Below the pieces are notes generated by a model that did no database searches, had not been told where the DNA came from, and worked only from the letters and a program-made list of their open reading frames with translations. A program made the position numbers and the translations under genes. Source: Astropecten irregularis (lineage: Eukaryota; Echinodermata; Asteroidea; Paxillosida; Astropectinidae). Taken from it: a stretch of DNA of 64,000 nt. The stretch covers positions 18,558,931 through 18,622,930 of the forward strand of contig OZ020255.1 of assembly GCA_963971285.1 (NCBI GenBank), read 5' to 3'. This document shows positions 43,629 to 54,135 of the stretch, piece by piece (the first letter of the stretch is position 1; each line of letters opens with the position of its first letter).

Positions 43629-46600
43629 TCATGTAGTTGGTGTCTTCTTTTGTTGTTTGTGTTGTTTAACACATTGGATGCTGCAGAACTTGTAGTCCAA
43701 GTACTCGAAAGGGACCTTTCCCATTAGACTGGTACCACACAGCCAGCAACGCCTGCACAAAAGAGAAAAAATAGTGGGAACCAGACATTGAACATTAGTG
43801 TACCAGTAGTCAGTATAGGCCGGCACGATTGAACGTTCAATACCTTGTACATAGTCCTGGTATATCCATATTCTTGCTAGTGATGTACAGTGGAATGTCA
43901 CTGTAACAAACACCGATATACCGAACCATTTGGCTATACTGAACATCATCCAATGTTTGTGCACAATACAAACCCAATATGGTTCTTTAATTTTACTACA
44001 TGTATAACTAAGAACCGCTATACCGGACAATATCTGTGCATCCTGCCATGTTAGTTGTAGCGGCGTTCTGCATATCCTAAAAAGGGTACTGTAAACACAA
44101 GTTTGCCAGTCAGTACACAAAAACGTGGGTTTCTCTAGGATTAACTTATTACTGTTTCCTGTGTTTCTGGTTATCATTCAAGCAATGTGCAAAAGCCCTA
44201 TTTTGTCCCCACTTTTTGCCTCTGCTTGATTGTAAAACCTGCCATCAACTATCAAAATACTTCCAGATGAAGCAGCATCGTTTACTCACTTTGAATTACT
44301 GAGAGTATTTGATTCAGTTGACGATCCTTGTTCAGCTAGCTGTGTTTGGAACCGCCTCTCTGCAGCCAGTGCCCTCTTTTCCCTGTCACTGAGCTTTGCA
44401 AATCTTCTTTTCTCATCTTCCTCAGCTTCTTGCTTCTTACGTTCCTCATCTTGCCGCTTCTGATCTTCCTTTTGCTCCTGTTTGTTCAACAAGTTCAAAC
44501 CAAGCCATCACTCCAAAATCCATTTCTACTAATAATACCTTTCCCTTCAGCACAGGAAAACTCAACTTGTGAGATCAAATTTGGCTTGACGAGTGCCAAA
44601 AACTCAGTCATTTTCCCTTATGGTTATTTGATGATTATATTAATTAAAAAGCCATATCCTCTTTGAGTGATCCCCCATGTACTGTTGTCAGGTTGTAGCA
44701 TTGCTGCGAGTATCGACAAAATGATCCCTGGGATATAGCAGTATGTGCGTGGTTTCATGGCTTCTGACTGCCAGACGAACAAAGATAATTGACTATTTGG
44801 GGTCACCACCAACGTAGGCCTGGATAGCTCAGTTGGTAGAGCACCTGTACAGTATTCAGGAGGTCGCCGGTTCGAATCCCCTCCAGTCAATTTTTCGTTA
44901 TTAACCTTTCAATGACTTAAAAATTTAGTCAGTTTCCCTTGTGGTTATTTGATGATTAAAAACTGAAGTAGCTCACTTTAAAAGAATATGGAATTTAGCA
45001 AGGATCCTGTGAAATATACACAAATTATACATTCAATATAAAATACTCTGAGTAAGTCACAGGCACCTTGCCAATTGTTTTAGAGACTCCCTCTCTCCCG
45101 AGCTATGTTACCTTTTCTCTGATCCTTTTATTCTTCTTCTGGATTCTCCTCTTCTCCGCTGCCTTTGCTGCTTTCTTTTCTTCCTTGTCTAGAGACAGAG
45201 GACTTGGAATCTAAATTTACAACAAAAGTGTTGGAAAAGTCAAATGATGGCAAAGTCTAATTTTAAATCTAATTCTAGACAATCTGAAAGATTGTCTAAA
45301 GAGATATACTTAAACCAAGGTTAATATATACATTTATTTATTTATTCAATTTATGAATCAAGCATGTATTTGGCTATTAATCTTATCTAATTATCTCATA
45401 TCTAATCTTGTTCTTTGATCTAATTAATTTCAATCATCTAATTTCTGTTTTGTTTCTAAATGAATTCCAGTCTAGTCATTATTTAACTGCTGCAAACTTC
45501 TCAACCAACTAAATTAAAATAACCTGAATATATAAAATGCTTGGAGTTAGGAGGGACAGACGTTTCGATTCTAGCAGGATCTTTCTCGCCAAAGGTTACA
45601 CAAATTACAGTCACAACAAACTGCCTACTAGGCCAAATTAGGCGTCTTTCTTTCTACAAAAATTAGCACTGAGTGATTGCTAGGCTATTAAAATGCACCC
45701 ATCACAAGAAACGTGATAAACCGTATCTTTCTCTATTGTAATTTTACCTGTGCCCTCTCATAATCAAACTTGTCCGGATAAGCTGCCATGAATCTCCGGA
45801 ACTCATTCCTCAATTCTTTGTTGTTGCACAAGACGTACGGAAGCTGACCTTTCTTGTTTCTGAAAATGTAAAAACAGAAGGCTCTAGTCGTCATCTGGAG
45901 ATTAGAGCTGGCTAGTCGAAACGTTGAGACCTTACGAGAAGTGCAACGAAATAGAAGTTTGAATAATTCTTAAATGGTGTTTCCGCAAACCGATCTACAT
46001 ACATAATTGTCACTATGCAAAGCCTCAAATCTTTGTCATCTATTCAGTTTTTAAAAATACTATTTGTACTATACACAATACTTGACTTACTTAACGGCAG
46101 GGTCTACCCCTGTTTCCATCAAATTCCACACAATGTGCAACTTGTCTGCCTGTACTGCCACGTGTAGTAGTGTATTGTCAAATTCATCCATAGGTCGATT
46201 CAAAACTGCTTCCAGACCCTGATTGGAGTCGCTGTCATTTGAGAGGGCTACCAGTTTTAACTGGTCCCAGTCTCCCTGCTTGCAAGCGTTGCTAAGCTTT
46301 CCTTCTAAAGTACTTGCTCTTTCATCATCTATTCAGCAAATGTAAAAAAAAAATATTGAAAACAAATGATTGCATATGTAATTAATCAAATATTCGACTT
46401 AATCATGATGATTCTGTAAGAATGATTTGTTTGTTATTAATTATTTTTTTGACGGGGATATTATAGAATTATGCAAATTATTTATTACCCTACACCAATG
46501 CAGATAAGCATTTCTCTAAATGCTTTTTGAGGGCACATGAAAAAATCATGCGCTGACTCAGGTGGGATATGAACCCACGACTTCCTGCTTACTAGTGCAG

Positions 46601-49600
46601 ATGCCACACCCGCTAGGTCAACGAGCTAGCTGGGGTCAGCAGAGTGAATCGAATCCCTTGTCTGGATGGCGGCGTATATAATCGTTATTATTGATTTTTA
46701 AAAACTTTTTTATTAATAATAATTATTACCGGTAATTAATAATTATGTTTTCTCTCAAATCCTTGATTTTCTTCAGAAAGTTCAGAAACTGTGCTTCCAC
46801 AATTTCCCTGTAATCATTTTTAGGATGTGGGTTGTTGGAATGACTGATAACCATTCTTTTTCTCTCACCGTTAGCTTCTAGTTTCTTTCTGGGTTTCCTC
46901 TTCTTCTTTGGGCGTTTGGGTTTCTGGACATTTGTCTCAAATTCCTGGAGATTTAGCGTGGAAATCTCCTCTTCGATCATCACCAACTGAACATCATCCT
47001 CGATGTCTGAATCTGAATCACTTTCTAACAAAACCAAAAATGAAACGTTAACTTGAATTTGACTTTTACTGCATTTTAGAATTAAATTAAATGTTTTAAT
47101 AATGCTGGATATCACAAACGATAGGGCTGGATGGTACGAGCACCGGTACGGTATGACGGTGGTTGCAGGTTCGAATCTCACTCCAATCAATCTTTCTTTG
47201 TTCACCTTTCAATGACTTTCAATGAGCATCTATGCAGTCAGTTTCCTTTGTGGTTATTGGATGATTAAATGAGTAAAGCTTATAAATATATCTTGTATAT
47301 GTGAACAAGCATAGTTCAATCTGAATTAATGAATTCATCCTAGTTACAGAATTAATATTATCAATTCGTATCACTCATCATAGGGGGGCAAAGGTGGCAA
47401 GTACGTTAGGCACTTGCCATTCACCAATGTGGCCTGGGTTCGATCCCAGCTTGGGTCATATGTGAGTAGAGTTGTGCGTTGGTTCTCTGAACTTCTCTCC
47501 TATGCTATGAGGGTTTTTCTCCAGGTGATCAGGTTTCCCCCATTCCACAAAAATCAAACACTTTCGATCACAGGCTGTACTCCGTGATCATGGTTAAGTG
47601 TGCTGGAAGCAAAGGGCGCTGCTGTCAACTCAATCACGTCGCATTCTTTCGCAATTCAGCACCCCAGCTGCCAGTAAGGATGATTAGCCTCCCAAATTAT
47701 TATAATGATGCCATTGACATATTTCATTTGACATATTGTTCCTTACAGTAACAGATCTTACCTTTATTGTTCATCTTATCATTGGATGTTGTTATATCTT
47801 TAGTTTTCAATACTCCGTCATCCTTGGACCTTCCGGTTATCTTGTCATCAGTCTTCTGCTGACGGGTCTTGGGTGAGTGCGCCTCCACAATTCTCCTCTC
47901 TGCCTCATTTGCATCTCCTGAATATAATTAATTAATAATCAATCAATTAATAAAGAACAATAAAAAGGATCCTTTCTTTTAAAACAAAAAAAGACTGAGG
48001 AAAAACTGTCCAGCTTGTTTATCCCAAGAATATTTTGTATGAAGTATAATCTGAAATGAATAATTTAAAATTATTGAAAGGTGAACAAAGAAAAATTTGA
48101 CTGGACTGGGAATCGAACTGGCAACCTCCTGAATACCTTACAGGCGCTCTACCCACTGAGCAATCCAGCCCTATGTTGGTGGTGTCCCTATTTTGTTATA
48201 GTCAATTACCTTTGTAGAGCGCCTAGGTACAGTATACAGGAGGTCGTCGGTGCGAATCCCGCTTAAGTCAATTTTTCTTTGTTCACCTTTCAATGACTTC
48301 AAAATTCAGTTTGTTTCCCGTGTGGTCATTTGATGATTAGATTCATTTAAAATGAATCAAGATTTGTTTGGAGAGGTAGTGAGAAGAAAGTTCAACTTAT
48401 TTTGGTCACTAACACTCCAGATCGTAGAAGGAAAGTTGAAAGGAAGAGGAAGACAGGACGTCAGAAGAAACAGTGGATTGATAGCATCAAAGAGTTGACA
48501 GAAAATAGTGCAAGTTAAAAGTTTAGCTCAAAACAGGGCTGCTTGGAAGGAGATAAGGAGATGCGTCCAAATGGAAGCCAATTGTCAGTAATGACGGCAT
48601 CCAAGAAGAAGAAGAAGATTTGAAGGTTGGTGAATATGAAAGATATAATACCATAACACTCCACAGTTGACAAGATCCCGTGAACTCGTTGGATCTCTTT
48701 AAATGTCGGTCGTCTGGTGGCAAAAGGAATGGTGACGATCCTCTCATCCCGTCGCTCCATGGGCGGATTCTTCCCACCGAAGAACGCATTCTTGTTATAG
48801 CTAGGCGCCCTGAGGAAGATACGATAGCAGGCTTTGATCTGTTCCTGCCAGTTTGTAAGGAGAGCGTGAATGTCCTCGACGAGAGCTGCTTCATTATGTC
48901 GTCTTAATGATGCTCCCGCAGACCTAGGTGTTGGGAAAGTAAAAGAGCAGTTATAATGGACTATAAAGGAAAGGAAGGAACATTACTTTGCTGTAAAATT
49001 TCAAATGCAGCGTTAAAAGGCTAATTTGGGTACAATAAGGTTGTTGAATGGCATGAATGAATGACCTGCGTGGGGTTAGAGGCATATGGCTACTGAAAAG
49101 GTTGAGACATTACCGATGCCCACGGTCCTAAATAGGGAGTGCAAGACTCAATTGATGCTACTGATGTATCCTCATACTGCAGTATGGGCTACAATCTAAG
49201 GCTGTGTCTGAAATGGGCTTCCAGAACTAGGGCTAGGTCAATTGTCTTGGTGTCTCTGCTTATGTCCAATAGAGTGAAGACCTAGACCTAGCTCTAGACG
49301 ACACATTCATATTCAGCCTGATACATTGATCTAACTTCATCTCAAACTTGTGTGCAGATTTTGTGTCTTTCATTTCTGTTATAACTGTCAGTTAAGTCAT
49401 TATCATGTGTATTGGAAAAAATTGTATGTGAAGAGCACAATTGTTAAATATGGTATAAACCACAAGGGAAACTGAATGGATTACTTTAAGTCAATGAACG
49501 GCGAGTTTGAATTTGGGATACCACCAACACAGGACTGGATAGCTCAGGTGTTAGAGCGCTGGTACAGACTGTTGGTATTCGGTCTGTCATAGGTTCGAAT

Positions 49601-51728
49601 CCCTTTCAACTTATACCTTTGTTCACCTTTTAATGAAGATGAAAATATTAGTTTTTGATTTATTATCATTACCATCGGTCCTGTAATTTCCCTGGTACTT
49701 ACTTTGGTTGGTTCCCGCCTTGTTGCGAATCTCTCATACCCTGTGCTGTGCCACGCTTTGCTCTTACCGTGTAGCGATGAAAGGTTTTATGGGTAGCAAC
49801 CTCCTGACTGAGCAAAAAAACAAACAAATCAAAAATGAAAAAAAAAAAAACTTACGTCCCAAATTTAACAAATTTATCTGTAGAGAATGGTCCACAATTT
49901 GCAAAAAAATTATTGTTCTCGCAGTTTGACAAATCTTCTAAAGCCTTACCCATCAAAAATGGCTCCCGCAAAGTGGCCACCACCAATCATAAGAATGACC
50001 CACTTCCTCCTAAATGGCAGCTGCATTGCCATGGAAACAAGTTCTCGCTGCGTGGTTGGGACATTCTGAAATGACAAAAACGAAAATTGTCTCATAGCGT
50101 TAGAATGTTGAAATGAAAGGTGTATCAATATGAATTACTGCAAAAAATGCTTGGACAAAACAGACATTTTACCTTTTTTCCGTGCAAAATACATCGATGC
50201 AGTGAAATGAGCTGCCCATCCGTGTTCCTGAAGAACACCTTGGGATGCTTGCGACCTTTGACATGGCAGCCCAGTGCCTTGCTCTTTGCAGATTCATTTG
50301 GTGGATTGGGAGCGAGGGAAATAGAATTAGAATATGGGTTGAGATCACTGTCATCATCACTCTCATCATCTGTAGAAGAATCACTCCCTGAGATACTGGA
50401 CACCTCACCTACAAGGAAGAGACAACATGAACAAAATAAGTCAATCGTGGCTTTCGGAAGATCTAAAGGGTTTCGATTTTTCTCATTTTGATAACTGGGG
50501 CCTTTCTCTAAGCTCGGCTCCTTCTCAGGCTCCGGCTCCATTTCGTGAATCAATTCTAAAATAGCGGGTATCAAAATAGAAGCTTTTGGCTGTGGTTCGG
50601 AAGTAGATTCTCTGGTTTGAAAAAGAAAACAGCTTCAGCTTCAATGAAAAAACACAACCTATATTTTCAGCACACGGATTGCAGATACAAAGCCTGAGCC
50701 TGAGCCGAGTTTTGAGAAAGTCCCAAAGATTGAGTGCATCACTTCCACATACCTGATATATTATCAAACTGTTCCTCTGTGACTGCTACAGCTCCCATTA
50801 TCCTTTGCTTCAGGTTAAATCGATGCCAGTCTAATTTATAATGATCGGTCTGTTGAAGAAAAATTTGATCAAGAATTTCAAGTCAGCGCGGAAGATCTTC
50901 ACATGTATAACCTCACGTCTTAAAGTGTAATAATATTTTTTAAAAGGAAGTTTACCTGTTGCTGTCTGGATGTGAAGTTAAAATTACACAACGAACATGT
51001 CATCTTCGTTGAGACCATGTAAACTTCGGTATCTAAGAAAGGAAATTATAATGAGAATTCATTCCATGAAAATCTTGACCATGACAGTGCAGTGTCAGAC
51101 TGAATATTTCCTTCAAGCTCATGCAGTGATGCTGGGCTGGGATATAGATCAGCGCGGAGTGACGTCATTCCAACTCGCCAACCTTGGGGTGATGAAAACA
51201 AAGCAGCAAGTTGTATGGTTTTTAAGACAATAAGCTGCCGGTAATTAAAGAAGGATTATTCGTTGGAACAAACTATGACTCGAAAACTCATGAAAAATTC
51301 TGAACTTTGTGCGTGATTTGTCCATAGCTTGCGCCAGATCGGTTGTCAAGTTCACGAGAATGAAACTGAAAGTACCTGGATGTCCGTGCTGATCTAGGTG
51401 TATGTAGAGGGTTAGGGCTAATGGAACACCGAACAGGACTGTGATGAACCAACGCAAAGCAAATTACAAAAAACAAACAAAAACCAATTGACTAACCTGG
51501 TTTATCATGAGGTGTTTCATCCGACGCTTCTATGACTTCATTTACTGCTGTATTCAGTTGGCACGTTGATAGCGTTAAACCCTGGATGAGAGATGCTGGT
51601 ACTTTGGGGTCATACAGGTGAAAGGTTGTGACCTTTTCTGTCCTAGCTTCATTTTGACTGCTGAGAGCAGTGACTACCGGGCCCTTGAAAGACGGCACAC
51701 TTTGAGGGGGTTCGACGCTGTCGGCCAT
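43629..51728 (-). CDS. ANKZF1: Ankyrin repeat and zinc finger protein 1 (Vms1 family)
   Basis: Fourteen exons, in order of transcription: 51728-51497, 51032-50956, 50849-50753, 50408-50173, 50065-49950, 49807-49703, 48923-48652, 47917-47762, 47024-46869, 46328-46091, 45859-45748, 45210-45112, 44477-44290, 43752-43629. Phases all join, giving 735 residues (human about 726). Homologues release stalled nascent chains from 60S ribosome-bound peptidyl-tRNA and bind VCP/p97. Seen here: a C2H2 finger (C90, C93, H106, H112) running into [15 protein letters not shown]; the release-factor-like domain with [12 protein letters not shown] and TAQG, whose Gln275 corresponds to the catalytic Gln; [13 protein letters not shown]; a short ankyrin region ([16 protein letters not shown]); a charged coiled coil; a VCP-interacting motif RX5AAX2R (R664-R674); and a C-terminal C2C2 finger (C697, C700, C718, C722). 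The ATG has an in-frame upstream TGA nine bases before it. The exon 7 donor (GTATTA) is weak, but frame and homology support it. Confidence 0.95.
43886..44072. mobile_element. Tigger-like MITE in the last ANKZF1 intron
   Basis: TACAGTGGAATGTCACTGTA at one end; ATCTGTGCATCCTGCCATGT and TAGCGGCGTTCTG at the other. Reverse of the copies at 598 and 5453. Confidence 0.75.
44606..44962 (+). repeat. SINE-1, complete, with the tail motif at both ends
   Basis: The tail word GTTATTTGATGATTA occurs at about 44625-44640 and again at 44943-44958. The tRNA-like body is at about 44818-44888 (GGATAGCTCAGTTGGTAGAG, GGTTCGAATCCCC). Confidence 0.8.
45488..45612. repeat. Repeat family Q in an ANKZF1 intron
   Basis: ACTGCTGCAAACTTCTCAAC, ATGCTTGGAGTTAGGAGGGA and CGATTCTAGCAGGATCTTTC in the same order as at 40800. 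Confidence 0.7.
45887..46005. repeat. Family S fragment
   Basis: GTCGAAACGTTGAGACCTTA and AATGGTGTTTCCGCAAACCG: one arm of the foldback at 6174. Confidence 0.65.
46535..46640 (-). repeat. tRNA-like SINE-2 copy
   Basis: The minus strand forms a plausible cloverleaf outline: acceptor GCTGAC/GTCAGC, a CTAG/CTAG D stem, and TPsiC arm GTGGGTTCATATCCCAC. It is followed by GCGCATGATTTTTTCATGTG, shared with 4730-4800. The shared tail and the loose anticodon region argue for a SINE, not a working tRNA. Confidence 0.6.
47118..47268 (+). repeat. SINE-1 copy, tRNA body degraded
   Basis: AGGGCTGGATGGTACGAGCA (A box damaged), GCAGGTTCGAATCTCACTCC, then the full TTTCTTTGTTCACCTTTCAA tail. Confidence 0.75.
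47384..47695 (+). repeat. Third tRNA-related SINE (SINE-3)
   Basis: A B-box-like GGGTTCGATCCCAGCTTGGG is followed by GTGCGTTGGTTCTCTGAACT and TTTCTCCAGGTGATCAGGTT, a central block of the type I know from Deu-domain SINEs. A fragment (GGGTTTTGATCCCAGCTTGG) is at about 38140. Confidence 0.55.
48072..48320. repeat. SINE-1 inverted dimer
   Basis: A minus-strand copy (GGTGAACAAAGAAAAATTTG ... CAATCCAGCCC) is followed after GTCAATTACCTTTG by a plus-strand copy lacking its 5' part (AGAGCGCCTAGGTACAGTAT). Confidence 0.8.
48365..48618 (+). mobile_element. LINE 3' remnant
   Basis: The plus strand reads [19 protein letters not shown], then a stop, then a short trailer and AAGAAGAAGAAGAAG. This is the C-terminal signature of a non-LTR retrotransposon plus its simple tail, and is related in type to 11953-12385. 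Confidence 0.55.
49197..49320. repeat. Foldback MITE, family T
   Basis: AAGGCTGTGTCTGAAATGGG at the left, CATATTCAGCCTG at the right, with inner TAGGGCTAGGTCAATTGTCT paired to diverged complement. Copy of 9972-10098. Confidence 0.75.
49457..49645 (+). repeat. Diverged SINE-1 copy
   Basis: Starts with a reverse tail (ACCACAAGGGAAACTGAATG), then GGACTGGATAGCTCAGGTGT, GGTTCGAATCCC and TTTGTTCACCTTTTAATGA. Confidence 0.65.
50500..50735 (-). mobile_element. GGCTC-end MITE (family W), reverse copy
   Basis: TTTCTCTAAGCTCGGCTCCT at the left, GAGCCTGAGCCGAGTTTTGA at the right, core GGAAGTAGATTCTCTGG. It lies in the ANKZF1 intron between 50408 and 50753, ending about 18 bp from an exon. Confidence 0.8.
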
Positions 51729-51792
51729 TTTCAACACTCAACGACAGTACTCCTGTTAAAGAGATCGCATCAACGACAATGAGCACAACTTA

Positions 51793-52065
51793 GGGCATTT
51801 ACGAAATGGAGGCTTAGGCCATGGAGGTAGGAAAAGATCTTTTCCTACCTCCATGCTTAGGCTCAGGCTCTGACATCCATATGCTGGAAACTGGCTTTTC
51901 ATTGAAGCTGATGGCTGATGCGGCTGTTTTCCTTTCCAAACCAGAGAATCTACTTCCAAACCACAGCCAAAAGACTCTATTCTGATACCAGTTATTTCAG
52001 AATGGATTCACGAAATGGAGCTCGAGCCTGAGACGGAGCCTGAGCCTCCGTTTCGTAAACGCCAA
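51793..52065 (+). mobile_element. GGCTC-end MITE (family W) upstream of ANKZF1
   Basis: GGGCATTTACGAAATGGAGG to GCCTCCGTTTCGTAAACGCC. It includes an extra small hairpin (GAGGTAGGAAAAGATCTTTT). It starts about 65 bp upstream of the ANKZF1 start codon, so it occupies the likely 5' UTR or promoter. Confidence 0.8.
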
Positions 52066-52069
52066 GTTA

Positions 52070-52335
52070 ATGGGTAACGGTGTACAAGCAGGTCCAATAC
52101 CTATAAAGGGAATAAAAACAACTTAATAGTTTCAACTGTTCCAAAATGATATTTTTTCCTTTCAGCAAATGTTCCTGAGTCCTTAAAAAATCCCCAGATA
52201 GAAGAATTTTGTGCAACACTTCAGAGTAAAAATACAATTTTCTTACCTGTTTGTTTGAAACTTCAAAACAGACAGACAAAACAGTTTTATTCCCTTTATA
52301 GGTATCGGACCTGCTTGTACACCGTTACCAGTTAA
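52070..52335. repeat. Foldback element with ~45 bp arms
   Basis: GGTGTACAAGCAGGTCCAAT and CCTATAAAGGGAATAAAA pair with TTTTATTCCCTTTATAGG and TCGGACCTGCTTGTACACCG. It directly follows the family W copy. Confidence 0.85.
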
Positions 52336-52825
52336 TGTAACATAAATCCACCATATGTTACATGTGTAAACACAGCTGTCATTCACTCATTTTTACACTG
52401 GCACTGGCAGCGTAACTACTGCAGCCTCTCCAGCCTTTTAAATTAATTTCTTACCCGACGAAATTAGCTTTCTGATTAGACCGATGGTATTATGAAGCAC
52501 TGGACGGTAACTTATTCTGCATTTGCATCAAATCTCTGAACTGAAGGGAACAGACACAAATTTCACCAGACACGAACCCTTATCATTTGCCATGTGATTG
52601 TGCAATATGTAAATAGTCTGGTTCTCTGTAACATCACCGTTCACACAACACGAAGAGACGTCATGGTTTCGGGCTGTGTTTGAGCAACACTTTCCTGACC
52701 TTTAACCTTTAACCAATTTATGCTAATTATTTCTGTGCATTGTTTTAGTTTGTTTGATATTTAGTTGCTACCAAGATTTAAATCGTTTTACGGGCCACGT
52801 GGGGCGTGGATGGGTGGGTCGAATT

Positions 52826-52891
52826 CCTACTATACCCTCTTCTTGCAGAGGGTATAGTAGGAATATTGCAGAGGGTATAGTAGGAATTCGA
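52826..52891. repeat. Short palindromic repeat
   Basis: GTCGAATTCCTACTATACCC and TGCAGAGGGTATAGTAGGAA occur inverted, the latter twice in tandem. Confidence 0.8.
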
Positions 52892-53385
52892 CTGTTTACA
52901 AATTAATCTAATCATTACAGGGGAAGCAGACTTAAAAAAAAGTGAACAAAGACAAAATTGACTTGAACAAATTAATTCGTTGTTTATATTTGGAGACTTC
53001 CCGAGAAATTAAATAAATTCGATACTTCATAAATTATTTCCACCCCTCTTAAAAAAAACCAAGAAACCAAACACCCCTTTCAGTATCCCAACAAATTACA
53101 GGCAAAACAAACAAAACACGTTGGGGTGTTTGTTCAAGTTGTAGGGAAAAACGATTTTTCAATATTTTTCTAGTAATGCTTGACCAAGTCACTCCAGTCA
53201 AACGTACGATTACATTAAATTTTACGTCTAGTTTATCATTGACAGTATTGTTTATGTCTGTGGCATCCTTTGGTGCGTCGGTATATCTGAGGTCCTCAGT
53301 TTTCTATACAGCGCCCCCATTCCCCCACACAGAAAGAATAATACCAATTTTAAAATGTCTAAGTGGCGGTGATCTACGTAGTTGA

Positions 53386-53399
53386 GCGCGCGCGCGCGC
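53386..53399. repeat. (GC)7 alternating tract
   Basis: An uninterrupted GC dinucleotide run in AT-rich DNA, about 570 bp before the integrin start codon. Such runs can adopt Z-DNA; nothing more can be shown here. Confidence 0.9.
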
Positions 53400-53965
53400 T
53401 CTATACGGTGATATGATTCTTATAGCACTTGATGACTGCACTAAAAATGATCCCTTTTAACTCAACGCACGGTAGATTGTAGTATGAAAAGTAAACGACA
53501 CGGTGTATGCATGGGTGACATTGGAGACATTCCACGTGCTGCTGGTAATTTGAATATAAATAGACAGTATTTACCCTGCAGGGGAGGATCGGAACGCTGT
53601 GCTGTGAGGGTGTGTGTTGGGTATCTACCGTGCTGAAGTTCTTGGTGGTGGTACCATACATAAAGTGGCACACAACAAAAGTTGATGACCTCTAACTAAT
53701 TTTCGGTAATTCCAATCTGGACCCAGCGAAGTTCCTCTCTGATCGTGCGCCAAGAACTGTGGAATCTGGATTTATAGCGTGTGTTTTTCACACGTTGACA
53801 GTTCTCCAAGTATCAGAGTACATTTTTGTGAGTCTTATACCTGTGTGGAGGAAGCGGCTTATTTGTTAATTTCCCAGCGAACTTCAGACAGTTTCTCCTC
53901 GCACGTAAGGCAGGAGTGTACGTTGGACGTGCCGTGCCGTACCAGCGGGGCGGTGCGAAGTGGCA

Positions 53966-54135
53966 ATGGGGCGTTTAGTGAGCAATCTCCGGCGGCATTT
54001 GCAGGTGTTGTCCGCTGTGATCGTTTTGGCATTGGGGCAGAATTTGGATGTTCAATGGCCAGTTATCCATACAGGGCCGACGGGGAGTATGTTCGGCTAC
54101 TCCGTGGCTTTGCATAGGGATGGTAATCAAGATTG
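53966..54135 (+). CDS. Integrin alpha subunit, first coding exon (partial gene)
   Basis: ATG at 53966 opens 56 codons plus two bases, ending at a consensus donor (GTAAGT at 54136). The product has a basic start (MGRLVSNLRRH) and a hydrophobic signal-peptide core (LQVLSAVIVLALG). The mature N-terminus (NLDVQWPVIHTGPTGSMFGY, then SVALHRDGNQDW) is the start of the integrin alpha beta-propeller, where family members read F/YN(L/V)D...GP...FGYSV.LH. The junction after ..NQDW, with the Trp codon split TG/G, fits the next exon opening with LLVGAP in alpha-4/alpha-9 type chains, so that subtype is my tentative reading. Integrin alphas are type I membrane receptors pairing with beta chains for adhesion. 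A longer ORF at 53779-54117 is in a different frame and has no similarity; I treat it as a shadow. The remaining exons are beyond the window. Confidence 0.85.

Noticed and set aside
46552..46640. Functional tRNA gene on the minus strand
   Set aside because: Acceptor, D and TPsiC stems pair, but the anticodon region is loose and the downstream sequence is shared with a fragment at 4730-4800. More likely a SINE.
53779..54117. 112-residue open frame overlapping the integrin exon
   Set aside because: Different frame from the signal peptide and FGYSVALH segment; no similarity or domain; it does not end at a splice site.
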